Assembly: GCF_001274945.1 (NCBI RefSeq)
Contig: NZ_LILB01000001.1
Location: 321,021 to 385,020, forward strand
Direction: 5' to 3'
DNA from: Viridibacillus arvi
Lineage (GTDB): Bacteria; Bacillota; Bacilli; Bacillales_A; Planococcaceae
Length of the DNA stretch: 64,000 bases
Part shown: positions 35,646-44,798 of the stretch, piece by piece
How the letters are laid out: the number at the start of each line of letters is the position of its first letter
How positions within the stretch are numbered: position 1 is the stretch's first letter
Translations under genes and position numbers: made by a program
Notes under the pieces: generated by a model
The model's input: the letters and a program-made list of their open reading frames with translations, nothing else
What the model was told of the DNA's origin: nothing
Database searches by the model: none

Positions 35646-36068
35646 TTAAACAGCTATTAACTTTTCAGCTAACTTTATGTTTTCCTTTAGATAAATTGGT
35701 ATTTCAGAGTTATGTAAAATCTCCTCTGTCGACATCCAACAAACATCGTCTACTTCATCTAAACACTTAGCATATGCTTCTCCAGACTCGTGATCACATT
35801 GAAAAACAATATCTATTACGTTTAATCCTGAATCTGTAACAAAAAAAGAACTATTCACATATTTCAGGTTTGAAACCTCAATACCAACTTCTTCAAAGAT
35901 TTCTCTTTTTAATGTTTTCTCTAATACATCAGTTGATGTTCCATCTACTTCCACTTTACCTCCAACTAGTGAAAGTTGGCCACCAGCATGTTCTTCCTTT
36001 TTGCTGCGTCTTATTAAAAGCCATTTTTCATTTTTGTTAATTGCCCCTTCAACATTTACGATAAACAT
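35646..36068 (-). CDS. Nudix hydrolase
   Basis: A 140-residue Nudix-fold protein. The Nudix box is recognisable as LVGGKVEVDGT followed by REIFEEVGIE, which carries the metal-binding glutamates. The spacing between the two halves looks a little longer than the usual box, as in some MutT-like relatives. The substrate, a nucleoside diphosphate derivative, is unknown. The start follows GGGGGGAAG. Confidence 0.82.
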   Translation of the reverse strand: MFIVNVEGAINKNEKWLLIRRSKKEEHAGGQLSLVGGKVEVDGTSTDVLEKTLKREIFEEVGIEVSNLKYVNSSFFVTDSGLNVIDIVFQCDHESGEAYAKCLDEVDDVCWMSTEEILHNSEIPIYLKENIKLAEKLIAV

Positions 36069-36253
36069 AAACTTCCCCCCAAATTAAGCGTTATATAATA
36101 TTCTATCTAACTAGAAGCTTTTCCTTTAAAGAGTATGAATAAGTTAAAAACTCGATACTCTATGATCTTGCGGTTATCTTTCGTTCCACATATATGTAAC
36201 GTCGTCAGAAGTGTTAGAAAACAGAGGTAACGAATAAGTACCAATAATTTATA

Positions 36254-36296
36254 GATAAAAAAAACCATCTAATCTTTTTGGGCGATTAGATGGTTA
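36254..36296 (-). terminator. Hairpin with T run on the minus strand
   Basis: AACCATCTAATC and GATTAGATGGTT are exact complements; the minus strand continues with eight T residues. No minus-strand gene ends here, so it may be left from a lost gene or act weakly on the plus strand. Confidence 0.6.
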
Positions 36297-36442
36297 CTAT
36301 ATGTGTAAAGTTAAATTAGACAGTTTTGTATATATAATATCTCCATATTTTAGGTATGCCTCTATCTACATATTACCAAAATATTAAATATAAGTCTATT
36401 TCTTTTTTATTTTCTATGTGAAAATAAAGGGGCGCACAAATA

Positions 36443-36456
36443 GCATAACGTTATGC
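36443..36456. promoter_or_regulatory. Perfect 14-bp palindrome before the methyltransferase gene
   Basis: GCATAACGTTATGC lies 21 bases before the start codon, between the likely promoter and the ribosome binding site. It is too short and too GC-poor for a terminator, so a repressor site is plausible. Confidence 0.45.
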
Positions 36457-36477
36457 CTCAAAATTTGGAGGTATGTA

Positions 36478-37221
36478 ATGAAACAAAATATCTACGATCA
36501 CCCTGACTTTTTCAATGGCTATAAGGAGCTTCGGCAATCTAGTTATAATTTCAATAACTTACTCGAACAGCCTACGTTGAAGGCGATGTTACCTGAACTA
36601 AAGGATACAAAAATTCTTGATATCGGGTGTGGAATGGGGGAATTCGCTAACTATTGCATACAACAAGGATCAAAACATGTAACAGGAATCGACATCTCTT
36701 TAAATATGATTTCAATGGCACGTAAAAATAATCCACATAAATCTATTCAATATATACATGCAGCGATAGAGGATATCAACTTTGCACCTTCAAGTTTTGA
36801 TATCGTAAATAGTTCACTTGCAGTTCATTATATGGAGGACTTCGGAGCGATAACATCAAAAATTTCAAATGTCTTGTGTGAAAACGGTTCTTTTATTTTT
36901 TCAATGGAACATCCAATTGTTACTTCAAGAAAAGAGATGGATAACTGGTTTAGTGATGATAAAAGACGACTTCTACATTATGCTATAGACAATTACCAGG
37001 AAGAAGGGCAAAGAAGCCAGCATTGGTATATTGATGGTGTCATCAAATATCATCGAACATTTGCAACTATTATTAATACACTTATCTCAAAGCAATTACA
37101 AATAGAAAAGATAATTGAACCGATACCTACTAAGGAAGCAATAATCCAATTGCCTAGCTTGCAAAAAGAACTTAGTCGACCATCTTTTCTAATCATAAAG
37201 GCAAAAAAAGTGACTCTCTAA
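36478..37221 (+). CDS. Class I SAM-dependent methyltransferase
   Basis: A 247-residue methyltransferase. Motif I is ILDIGCGMGEFANY near residue 43, followed by GIDISLNMISMARKN (motif II) and FDIVNSSLAVHYM (motif III). The remaining part resembles the UbiE/Methyltransf_11 group acting on small molecules; the substrate is unknown. ATG at 36478 is chosen because TTGGAGG stands upstream; an upstream in-frame start lacks such a site. A palindrome precedes it. Confidence 0.85.
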   Translation: MKQNIYDHPDFFNGYKELRQSSYNFNNLLEQPTLKAMLPELKDTKILDIGCGMGEFANYCIQQGSKHVTGIDISLNMISMARKNNPHKSIQYIHAAIEDINFAPSSFDIVNSSLAVHYMEDFGAITSKISNVLCENGSFIFSMEHPIVTSRKEMDNWFSDDKRRLLHYAIDNYQEEGQRSQHWYIDGVIKYHRTFATIINTLISKQLQIEKIIEPIPTKEAIIQLPSLQKELSRPSFLIIKAKKVTL

Positions 37222-37348
37222 TCATGGCAAGCTTTGTGCAATCGAAATCTGCCGTTCAGGTGAATTTAGGGCCAGAACATACTTTGTAATATAAATTCTG
37301 TATATGGAATTTTGTAGTGAATGTAACTTTCAACAATCATTTCATTCT

Positions 37349-37412
37349 GAAAAATGCCCTTTTTAAGCGTACAGAACAAATGTTCTATGTATGTAAAAAG
37401 GGCATTTTTCGC
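37349..37412 (+). terminator. Long hairpin terminator after the methyltransferase gene
   Basis: GAAAAATGCCCTTTTTA pairs with AAAAAGGGCATTTTTC; the enclosed bases form a second, inner stem (GTACAGAAC / GTTCTATGTAT, imperfect). Confidence 0.7.
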
Positions 37413-37598
37413 ATTAAAACAATGTAATTCAAACTTATATAGTGTAAAATTACATCATTTATACGGAGAATTATACATTTTTTTGAATTAATCTACGTAT
37501 TGTATTAAGAATATTTATATTGCACATAAGAACATTCGTTTGTATACTAGGGGAAAGGGCACTTTTTATTAAGAATAAGCTAGGAGATGGTGTTTTTT

Positions 37599-37970
37599 AT
37601 GTGGAAATTATCAAATGGGAAATTGATTCAAGCAACAGATATAGCTCGAGTAAAATTTCGCACGAATATAAGTGCTGCGGTTTTGGAGAAACTAAAAGTT
37701 ATGGCTGATGATTATGATACGCATGTCAATTACTTGTTGGAATCAGGTGTACATTCAGTATTAAATCAAAATACAATCATCTATGATAAAGCAACTCGTC
37801 CAACTGATCGAGTGCAGTATAAGACAACATACGATGCAGATCTTTTAGAAGCTTTGAAGGCTTTTGCGAAACAGCATCAAGTATATATAAACGATGTTAT
37901 TGAATATAGCGTACAATACATAGATCTAAATGATGTGAAAAATGCGAGTTACAAACATAGAGTAGAGTGA
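37599..37970 (+). CDS. Duplicated helix protein, possible ribbon-helix-helix type
   Basis: A 123-residue protein made of two similar halves: ARVKFRTNISAAVLEKLKVMADDYDTHVNYLLESG and DRVQYKTTYDADLLEALKAFAKQHQVYINDVIEYS. Each has a short beta strand and two helices, as in ribbon-helix-helix DNA-binding domains, so one chain could act as a built-in dimer. Relatives in Bacillus are often labelled rRNA methyltransferase, but no SAM-binding motif is present and I do not support that name. ATG at 37599 follows TAGGAGA at 11 bases; the ATG at 37587 overlaps that site. Confidence 0.65.
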   Translation: MWKLSNGKLIQATDIARVKFRTNISAAVLEKLKVMADDYDTHVNYLLESGVHSVLNQNTIIYDKATRPTDRVQYKTTYDADLLEALKAFAKQHQVYINDVIEYSVQYIDLNDVKNASYKHRVE

Positions 37971-38746
37971 TGGAAATTCACTTTTACTCTAAATCACAAA
38001 ACGCCCCGAACATAATATACATTATAGGAAGTTACGTTTCATTTCATAAGTATACTTGAAACAGTGAGATATTTTTAAAATTTATGGTAAATTGGCGTTG
38101 GCGTTTTGTTGATGTTTATTAAAATTACACCTAGATACATTTAGACTACTTAGTTATACATTTGATGCATTCGGTTGCATTCGGTTGATCAATTAACACA
38201 TTCACACGCTCATTTAACCCACTGAGGTATTTCGGATCACTTTAGCTCTATCAGCAAGAATATCCTGAACTTTTGATTCCCAATATGCTCCTTTCTAAAC
38301 TGCTTAAGATTTTTCAGAAACTTTTATCCAACTATTATTTTTAAAATATTCTACAAGTTCATCACAAGGTAAACTTATTTCTTATAAAGATTAGCAACAA
38401 CTAAACAAAAAATTTTATTCATTTTAAAAATGTCAAACATCACATTGTTTATTCCTCTGTGCTTTTAAGGCTATCTAGGGTATTCAGAAGCATGTTAAAT
38501 ATAAAAATACGGACTTCCCTACCCTTTTAGATAAAGCCCTTTAAAACGCTTATAAAGCCTATTTTGCATTTGATTATTTAATCTGGTCTTTTTGTGAATC
38601 AATGGATCGTACATGGACTAACTTTTATCGATTACATGTGTTTTATTGTCATTGATGTGTTATTACTAAAAAAGCTGTGAATCAGAGTCTTTTGAGAATA
38701 TAATGCATTGGAATAGTCAGGGTTAACAGTGAAAGCACCCGGAAAC
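37971..38746. other. 776-base region without supported genes
   Basis: Both strands are full of stops. A perfect 10-base tandem repeat (GCATTCGGTT twice) lies at 38167-38186. The segment looks like decayed sequence; nothing recognisable remains. Confidence 0.5.
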
Positions 38747-39442
38747 TCATACATTAAGAAAAGTTTTTACCTTAGCTAAGTAGACTGGTATATTATCATC
38801 ATGGACAAAGTGTCCGGCATCATCTATCGTCACCAATTCGCAATTCGGGATTAGTTTAGAAACTTCGTGCAATTTGTTATGAGGAATATGACTGGTTCCC
38901 CCACCTATTATAAGAGTAGGTTGGTTAATGTCAGCAAGGCGCGCCCACCATTCGGGATTTGGTTCATTTAGCTGTTTTAGAATAGAAGGCACAACTAGCC
39001 AATCAAACGGTAGATGATCAGATGGTTTAGAGGGTATCTCGATCTGCTTATCCGGAAAGGGCGGAGGAGTATCTTCAACAATCAACTTTTCTATCCTTGA
39101 CGGAAATTTCTCTGCAAACAGATAGGATACTGTTCCCCCCATAGAATGACCTAGTAGCGTAAAACGTTCTAAACTCAAAGCATTGGCAAAATGAAGCAAG
39201 TCCTCGCACATCAGTTCAAAAGTGTATGTACTCGTTCTCGCACTCCCACCGTGCCCACGTTGATCTAAAGCTAAAACGCGGTAATTCTCTCCTAATACTG
39301 CAGCAACTTGATCCCATGATTCTGAATTTTTTCCCAGCGCATGAAGTGCAACAAGTGGTGGTGAAGAAGATTCCCCAATCTCACGATATTGAAAAGTAAG
39401 TCCATTTAAATCAATTTGTTTCACCTGTATTTCCAATTTCAT
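38747..39442 (-). CDS. Alpha/beta hydrolase
   Basis: A 231-residue alpha/beta hydrolase. The nucleophile motif is LLGHSMGGT, the oxyanion region VALHALGKNSESWDQV and the catalytic His is in DDAGHFVHDD; the stretch RVLALDQRGHGGSAR is typical of the family of esterases and C-C bond hydrolases. The substrate is unknown. The second of two adjacent ATG codons is used because AGGAGA lies closest to it at a proper distance. Confidence 0.85.
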   Translation of the reverse strand: MKLEIQVKQIDLNGLTFQYREIGESSSPPLVALHALGKNSESWDQVAAVLGENYRVLALDQRGHGGSARTSTYTFELMCEDLLHFANALSLERFTLLGHSMGGTVSYLFAEKFPSRIEKLIVEDTPPPFPDKQIEIPSKPSDHLPFDWLVVPSILKQLNEPNPEWWARLADINQPTLIIGGGTSHIPHNKLHEVSKLIPNCELVTIDDAGHFVHDDNIPVYLAKVKTFLNV

Positions 39443-39574
39443 CATCTCCTAGGGGTGATTTTGTCATTTAAAAACCGATTTATTTATTACACATACGTCT
39501 ATATTTCAGTTATTTGAATGTTCCCTTTTATTTTGAAATGTAGCCAGCTGAAATTGATAAGTTTTTTCTATTTA

Positions 39575-40105
39575 TTAAGCCAATATAAAACGGATGAATC
39601 CTAATATTGCAAAGCAAAACAGTACTATACCCGCTCCGATACCGGTAATAGCGCTATTGACTACGTTAAGCTTTTTAGAAAGAAATACTGAGATGACTGA
39701 GACTGCGACGAGCAAAATTGCTAAGAGATATAAACTGGAGTCTTGGAAGATGCTTTTTAACCAGATAAAATGTATGCCGACGATAAAGGCAACCCAAGGA
39801 GACACATAGTCTTTTCTTTTCTTTTTAATTAATAAGAAAGCACCGATCCCTGCTACGAAGAATTCAACGTATACGAAGATTAAATAATTCTTGAATACAC
39901 CCGCTTCCGACAATACACTTCGTTCATGCCAATTTGTCACGCTTAAATAAATGCCAACTAAGCCAACTAAAAGCGAAAATACAGAAGCAATGCCTAGATA
40001 TTTTCGCCAGCTTTCTCTCGGCTTTTCTTGTGCCCAGCCAAACCAGCTTGATCCAAACACACCGAAAATCGCCATGTACATTGCGTAGTCTCTAACAAAT
40101 CCCAT
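39575..40105 (-). CDS. Six-helix membrane protein of unknown function
   Basis: A 176-residue hydrophobic protein with about six membrane segments, starting MGFVRDYAMYMAIFGVFGSSWFGWAQEKPRESWR. No transporter or enzyme motif is seen. GAGGGGGAATTCAC before the ATG supports the start. It is separate from both neighbours. Confidence 0.75.
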   Translation of the reverse strand: MGFVRDYAMYMAIFGVFGSSWFGWAQEKPRESWRKYLGIASVFSLLVGLVGIYLSVTNWHERSVLSEAGVFKNYLIFVYVEFFVAGIGAFLLIKKKRKDYVSPWVAFIVGIHFIWLKSIFQDSSLYLLAILLVAVSVISVFLSKKLNVVNSAITGIGAGIVLFCFAILGFIRFILA

Positions 40106-40256
40106 GTGAATTCCCCCTCATTTTTTACATTTTGACAATCTTCAGCGTTTTAATAAAAAATTTGCTTATTAATTTATACAGTTTTTTAAATGGCGTTATG
40201 ACCTTTTTCTAAAGTTACTTATGTATTTTCAGATTTATTTCGATATAGAATAGAAT

Positions 40257-40294
40257 AAAAAAATCCCGTATTCCACAAAGGATACGGGATTTTA
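40257..40294 (-). terminator. Terminator of the LCP-family gene
   Basis: AAATCCCGTATCC and GGAATACGGGATTT (minus strand) form the stem, followed by a T run on the minus strand. Confidence 0.88.
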
Positions 40295-40305
40295 ATACAT
40301 AGGTT

Positions 40306-41229
40306 CTATTTTAATAAAAGATGACTCTTTAACGTTTGTTTAATTTCACTTAGCTCATTTGCATCAGGGTAATAGTACCATACCCCTGCTTCTTTTCCTC
40401 CATTGCCTTTTTCAAATTGAATTTGTTCAATACTTTTATTCAATGATTTATATTGTTTCTGAATATTTAACATTTCTGTCAACGTGAAATTCGTTTTAAT
40501 GTTATCACCCAAGTTACCAAGGATATCATCTATTTTTAATAACGATGATAAATTTGTGCCTTTGTCTAAAACTGCTTGAATGAGTTGCTTTTGTCTAATC
40601 TGACGACCAAAGTCTCCTCGAGGATCTTCATAACGAATACGAGAAAATATTAGCGCTTCTTTACCATTAAGCTCAATCTCGCCTTTCGGGAAGTGATAGT
40701 TTTTGTATGTTAAATCCATATCATTTACAACTGTGACACCATTTAACGTATCAATTATATCTTTAAAGCCTTCCATGTTTACTTTCACATAATAATCAAT
40801 TGGCATATCTAAAAAGTTTTCGACTGTTGCAATGGCCATCTCTGCTCCACCACGAGCATAAGCATGATTAATTTTCTCTACTGTTCCGTTCCCTACGATT
40901 TCAGTCTTTGTGTCTCGAGGAATACTTAACATTTTGACCGATTCTTCTTTTGGATTGACTGTCATGACAATCATAGTATCTGATCTACCTGAATCGTTAG
41001 CTCTCTCATCTACACCTAACAATAATACAGAGAAAGGATCTTGTTTTTTAATAGATATATCATTTTCTCTTTTATCTGTTTTATTTATAGGCTCATGTAT
41101 GTTATCAAGAGCGGAATTGAAAGAATTATATAGGCTAAATGCATAGCCGCCTACCCCGAAAACTAATAACAGTACAATACCAAGTGTAATTTGGTATTTC
41201 TTCTGTTTAAACCACTTTTTATCTTCCAT
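40306..41229 (-). CDS. LytR-CpsA-Psr (LCP) family glycopolymer transferase
   Basis: A 307-residue membrane-anchored LCP protein. One N-terminal membrane helix (about residues 11-31) precedes the LCP domain with FSVLLLGVDERANDSGRSDTMIVM, SIPRDTKTEI, INHAYARGGAEM and FSRIRYEDPRGDFGRQIRQKQLI; the conserved Arg and Asp residues that bind the polyprenyl phosphate are present. Such enzymes attach wall teichoic acids or capsular glycans to peptidoglycan. Of three adjacent ATG codons the last (MEDKKW) is best placed after TAGGAGA. Confidence 0.88.
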   Translation of the reverse strand: MEDKKWFKQKKYQITLGIVLLLVFGVGGYAFSLYNSFNSALDNIHEPINKTDKRENDISIKKQDPFSVLLLGVDERANDSGRSDTMIVMTVNPKEESVKMLSIPRDTKTEIVGNGTVEKINHAYARGGAEMAIATVENFLDMPIDYYVKVNMEGFKDIIDTLNGVTVVNDMDLTYKNYHFPKGEIELNGKEALIFSRIRYEDPRGDFGRQIRQKQLIQAVLDKGTNLSSLLKIDDILGNLGDNIKTNFTLTEMLNIQKQYKSLNKSIEQIQFEKGNGGKEAGVWYYYPDANELSEIKQTLKSHLLLK

Positions 41230-41395
41230 CATCATTCTCCTAATCTTTCTGATATATAAGTAAGTTATTTTATAATTGTAATCTTCCTTAAATATCATGA
41301 TTTAAATGAAAATCATGAAATCTAATACATATAACGATAGAATTGTTTAAATGGTTGCCAAAGAATATTATAAAAATTTTTCTTGAAAGGTCAAC

Positions 41396-41419
41396 AAAAA
41401 AGAGCTGCTTCAGCAACTC
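41396..41419 (-). terminator. Terminator of the short RelA/SpoT homologue gene
   Basis: Minus strand GAGTTGCT and AGCAGCTC pair (one G-U) around GA, followed by a T run. Confidence 0.65.
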
Positions 41420-41440
41420 CATGAAATTAACCCTATTTAA

Positions 41441-42844
41441 TTATATATTTAATAAATCATTAATTGCTTTAATTGCTTTAGAAGTTTGAGCATGAACCAA
41501 CCAATCAGCTTTAACCATCTCTTTATTTGTAGTAAGTATTTCTACAATTTCCATATCATTAAGTACATGATGTATTGGCTTCAGTTTGCCATTTACCAAT
41601 GCAGCAGACATACATTTAGCTATTTGAGAATTTAATGTAAATGCGAAATCAATAACTGTGGAGCCTTTAGGCAAGGAGACGACATCCATTTTAGGTGTAT
41701 AGAGAGTAATAACCCTTTGAAGCAATTCGAAAGCTATTAAATCATAAAATTCGATTGAGGAATTTGAAATAGATTTTACTGTGTGTATAGCATCCCCTAA
41801 CAAATTTCTACTTAAAGTCGTTATTTCACTACTTGTTAAATCATCTTTTAATAATGCAAATACCCCGGTATCATTTAGTTTTTTATCATACTCACTCTTA
41901 ATAATAAAGTTTACTTCGATATTGTCGACATGTACTTTGGTCTTTAGTTGTTTTAAAAATGGGCTTTTCGCTATTGCAATATTATCCATTAATTGATTTT
42001 CTATTGGTGTATATAGATTATGTATTATTCCAAGTGCAGTATAACAATTCAGAGGTGAATTTGTTATAACTTTTATTGAGAATAAATCAGATAAAGCATG
42101 TTCTTCTAGTAAAAGGCAATAAGATCTGTATAAAGGTTCCTTACCCCAATCCAAACCGATAATTAGAGAACCCCCTACCCTTTGTACTTCAGCAGAGCAC
42201 TTAAAAAAAAGATCCGCAAATTTATCCGCATAATTGTTTATTAACTTTTGAACTGTATTTGACTTCGGTGGATTCAAATAACTGAATGATAATGCCTCCA
42301 ACTCCTCTTGAATTCTGTATAACCCTAGTCGCTCAGCAAGTGGAGCAAAAAAGATGATTGTTTCATTTGCATATGGAATTTTCTTTTCAATTTTTTTTAT
42401 TGAAAGAGTCCTCATATTATGCAATCGATCCGCAATCTTAATTACAGCAACTCTAATATCAATAATGGAAGCAGTCAGCAATTTTTCTGTATTGATGGCA
42501 CTGTATTCTTCTTTTTCGAGTAAACCTTTCTCTACTTTGGTTAAGCCCTCTACGATTGTAGATACTTGTTTACCAAATTTAAGTTGTATTTCACGGATAG
42601 TTATATCCGTATCTTCCACTACGTCATGAAGTAATGCTGAAATTAATGAGGTGATATCCGCCTTATATTCTAACAGTATTTCGCAAACCGCTACCGGATG
42701 GGTGATATATGGCTCTCCTGTAGCCCTTTTTTGTCCATGATGTGCCTTATCTGCAAAAGTAATAACTTTTTCTAAAAGTTTTATTTCACTTCGCGAAAGA
42801 TAATCGCTCATCTGAATCAAACGCGCTTTTAAATCATCTATCAT
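41441..42844 (-). CDS. Short RelA/SpoT homologue with intact hydrolase and degenerate synthetase domain
   Basis: A 467-residue protein, shorter than full-length Rel (about 730). The N-terminal HD hydrolase keeps its metal and catalytic residues: His49 (THPVAV), HD73-74 and ED77-78 (HDVVEDTD), and Asp139 with IADRLHNMR. The synthetase-like domain follows but has lost its markers: the expected GRPKHIYSI is GKEPLYRSYCLL, the R of the metal strand is K (DLFSIKVI), and the substrate-stacking Tyr of the YQSLHT stretch is Leu (LKQLKT). A TGS domain is next (SLPKGSTVIDFAF), and the C-terminal Zn-finger and ACT domains are missing. It should hydrolyse (p)ppGpp but not make it. Confidence 0.82.
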   Translation of the reverse strand: MIDDLKARLIQMSDYLSRSEIKLLEKVITFADKAHHGQKRATGEPYITHPVAVCEILLEYKADITSLISALLHDVVEDTDITIREIQLKFGKQVSTIVEGLTKVEKGLLEKEEYSAINTEKLLTASIIDIRVAVIKIADRLHNMRTLSIKKIEKKIPYANETIIFFAPLAERLGLYRIQEELEALSFSYLNPPKSNTVQKLINNYADKFADLFFKCSAEVQRVGGSLIIGLDWGKEPLYRSYCLLLEEHALSDLFSIKVITNSPLNCYTALGIIHNLYTPIENQLMDNIAIAKSPFLKQLKTKVHVDNIEVNFIIKSEYDKKLNDTGVFALLKDDLTSSEITTLSRNLLGDAIHTVKSISNSSIEFYDLIAFELLQRVITLYTPKMDVVSLPKGSTVIDFAFTLNSQIAKCMSAALVNGKLKPIHHVLNDMEIVEILTTNKEMVKADWLVHAQTSKAIKAINDLLNI

Positions 42845-43198
42845 GGAATCACCCCGTTTTTAGATAATTATAACATTAAGGGTTAATTTTCCAACAAAAG
42901 TTATGGCAATAGGTTTTAGATACAAAACCATTGGTGTAGCAAAAGAATTATTACCCCTTGATACATGTCCCCATTAGAAAGCAATTAGCTTACAATTTGG
43001 ACGTTGTTTGTAATGGCTCTTTATGTATATTGTTGTTTCTTAAAAATGCTGACTAGGGTTTATCAATGAGGAGTTAGTATTTGAAGATGCGTATATGCAG
43101 AAATCAGTTACAAAGGAATATTTCTATAATCAATCGGCTATACAACTAAACAAGTTTGTATAATCAAACTAAACAGCCCATATCTTCTATATGAAAGG
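42845..43198. other. 354-base intergenic region
   Basis: No open frame, hairpin or recognisable signal stands out beyond the promoter region that must serve the leftward RSH gene. Confidence 0.5.
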
Positions 43199-43432
43199 AT
43201 GATTATTCTGAAAAGCCTAGTAGAAAATGTAAGACTTTTAGAAAACATATATGAAATATCTATAGCAATCCTACTTTTATGTTCAATTTTTTCTGTACGG
43301 CTTCTGAAAAAAATAAAGCGAGAAAGAAAACTTTCTTCTTTTGAATTTGCAATGTACGTGATAATTCGAATAGCAATATTTTTATGGTTAGCCAGTTTTC
43401 TACTTATTGAATATGGAATAAAATTGGTTTAA
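43199..43432 (+). CDS. Small membrane protein of up to 77 residues, unknown function
   Basis: Two membrane helices (about residues 18-34 and 52-72) separated by a basic loop (LLKKIKRERKLSS). No family is recognised. The GAAAGGAT site touches the ATG, so a slightly later start (CTG at 43208) is possible; this lowers confidence. Confidence 0.5.
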   Translation: MIILKSLVENVRLLENIYEISIAILLLCSIFSVRLLKKIKRERKLSSFEFAMYVIIRIAIFLWLASFLLIEYGIKLV

Positions 43433-43759
43433 TCCCTTTTACCTTACTAAAATAACGATTTTGAGAAAACAAACTTTTTAAACAATCAATTGCAAAGAAC
43501 CATTTGATTTTAGGGGTTTTTACACAACGTGAATATTGTCCGATTCTTCTATAGGGTGAAAGTAGCCTGTAGCATAAATAAGATCATAAAGAACCTGTTC
43601 CCAGCTAGTCCTCTATAAGGAAGTTAACTTAAACAATTGGTTTATAAAACATCTATCCGTTAATTTTTAAAATAATTTCATAAAACTAAATCATTGAACC
43701 CAAACACACTTTCAATATTGACATAGAATGAACTATTAGACGTATGGGAGGTGTACAGT
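43433..43759. other. 327-base intergenic region before the YjcZ gene
   Basis: No gene or clear hairpin. It must hold the promoter of the sporulation gene, which would use a sporulation sigma factor that I could not place with certainty. Confidence 0.4.
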
Positions 43760-43903
43760 ATGGGTATGGAAAACGGCGGCTTCGAAGAACGTCGCAACAA
43801 TGGCGGCGGCTTCGCATTACTTATCGTTCTGTTTATTCTTTTAATTATTATTGGTGCAAGTTTCATGAACGGTGGAGGTTACGGTGGCGGTGGCTACTGT
43901 TAA
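43760..43903 (+). CDS. YjcZ family sporulation protein
   Basis: A 47-residue peptide with a charged N-terminus, one hydrophobic helix (GFALLIVLFILLIIIGASF) and Gly/Tyr-rich ends (GGGYGGGGYC). This is the pattern of the YjcZ/SscA family of small spore membrane peptides. GGGAGGTG seven bases before the ATG fixes the start. The gene has higher GC than its surroundings because of its glycine codons. A terminator follows. Confidence 0.88.
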   Translation: MGMENGGFEERRNNGGGFALLIVLFILLIIIGASFMNGGGYGGGGYC

Positions 43904-43950
43904 GGTAGCTATGATTGACACTGTTGGATAAAAATCGCAATCCACCAAAA

Positions 43951-43980
43951 AAGGCAGGTTTTTATAACCTGTCTTTTTCT
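43951..43980 (+). terminator. Terminator of the YjcZ-family gene
   Basis: GGCAGGTT and AACCTGTC pair around a short loop, followed by five T residues. Confidence 0.78.
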
Positions 43981-44103
43981 GTTGTTTTAAAACGAAGCAA
44001 GTAGGTTTTGAATGTACATAAATGATACTAGTTGGCTTGTGTTTACACTTTTTCCATTAAGGGTAATGAATTTAAGAGCATAATAATCTAAGGAGGAATT
44101 GAT

Positions 44104-44589
44104 ATGCAAAACAACTTAAGTCAAAAGATTATGGTTGTCTATGGTACACAGGCGGTTTTAAATAAAATTGAAGAATTACGATCAGGTGGTATTATAAGCA
44201 ATGATATTCACATTTTCACTAAGAATAGTAGCAAATTTGCGAATTTAAAATGGGACTCAGACATTAAAAGACATCCTACTGGCAATTGGGTTGACCAGTT
44301 TAAATCATGGTTTTCTGATGATTCCGCTATCGAGGAAGGTTTAAAAAAATTGAATTTAACTGATGAAGAAAATGCGCATTGTACACGAATATTAGAAGCT
44401 GGTGGTACTCTTTTAGTCACTGGTCAAGACCCTTTCAATGATTTAGGTCATTCAGATAAAATAATCGATGAGAATGATGCGATGATAGACGAGCCCATTC
44501 ATCATGATGAACAAATGATTGATCGAGAGGACTCTATAGACAGATGTGAGAGAATTGTTGAGATTGAATCGATGCGTCGACTATATTGA
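44104..44589 (+). CDS. General stress protein 17M family (YflT-like)
   Basis: A 161-residue soluble protein of the heat-induced stress protein YflT family: VVYGTQAVLNKIEELRSGG near the start and FKSWFSDDSAIEEGLKKLNLTDEENAHCTRILEAGGTLLVTG in the middle match the family; the C-terminus is acidic. In Bacillus such genes are in the sigma-B general stress regulon. AAGGAGGAATTGAT precedes the ATG. Confidence 0.85.
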   Translation: MQNNLSQKIMVVYGTQAVLNKIEELRSGGIISNDIHIFTKNSSKFANLKWDSDIKRHPTGNWVDQFKSWFSDDSAIEEGLKKLNLTDEENAHCTRILEAGGTLLVTGQDPFNDLGHSDKIIDENDAMIDEPIHHDEQMIDREDSIDRCERIVEIESMRRLY

Positions 44590-44756
44590 TAACCATACGT
44601 CTAAGTTAATGAACTTTATTGTCATTTACTGTAGTGAACATTTAATTACCCCTTTTCTAGTTGGTGCATTATGTTAGTTTTAGAATTTCCGTTACACTTG
44701 CATAGTCAATATGGGGTATAACGTCAGTAAAAGTTCAGGGTTTTTTATACAGGCAA

Positions 44757-44784
44757 AAGGGAGTAGAAAGTACCTACTCCCTTG
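44757..44784 (-). terminator. Hairpin after the secreted protein gene
   Basis: AAGGGAGTAG and CTACTCCCTT are exact complements with a short loop; the T run on the minus strand is short. Confidence 0.65.
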
Positions 44785-44798
44785 ATTGTTACCCCTTG

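Noticed and set aside
36254..36296. End of a transposable element
   Set aside because: The inverted repeat is too short and no transposase or target duplication is present; a terminator fits better.
37599..37970. rRNA methyltransferase
   Set aside because: No SAM-binding motif; the two-half helix pattern does not fit any methyltransferase.
38167..38186. CRISPR-like or direct repeat
   Set aside because: Only two adjacent 10-base copies; no array structure, spacers or cas genes.
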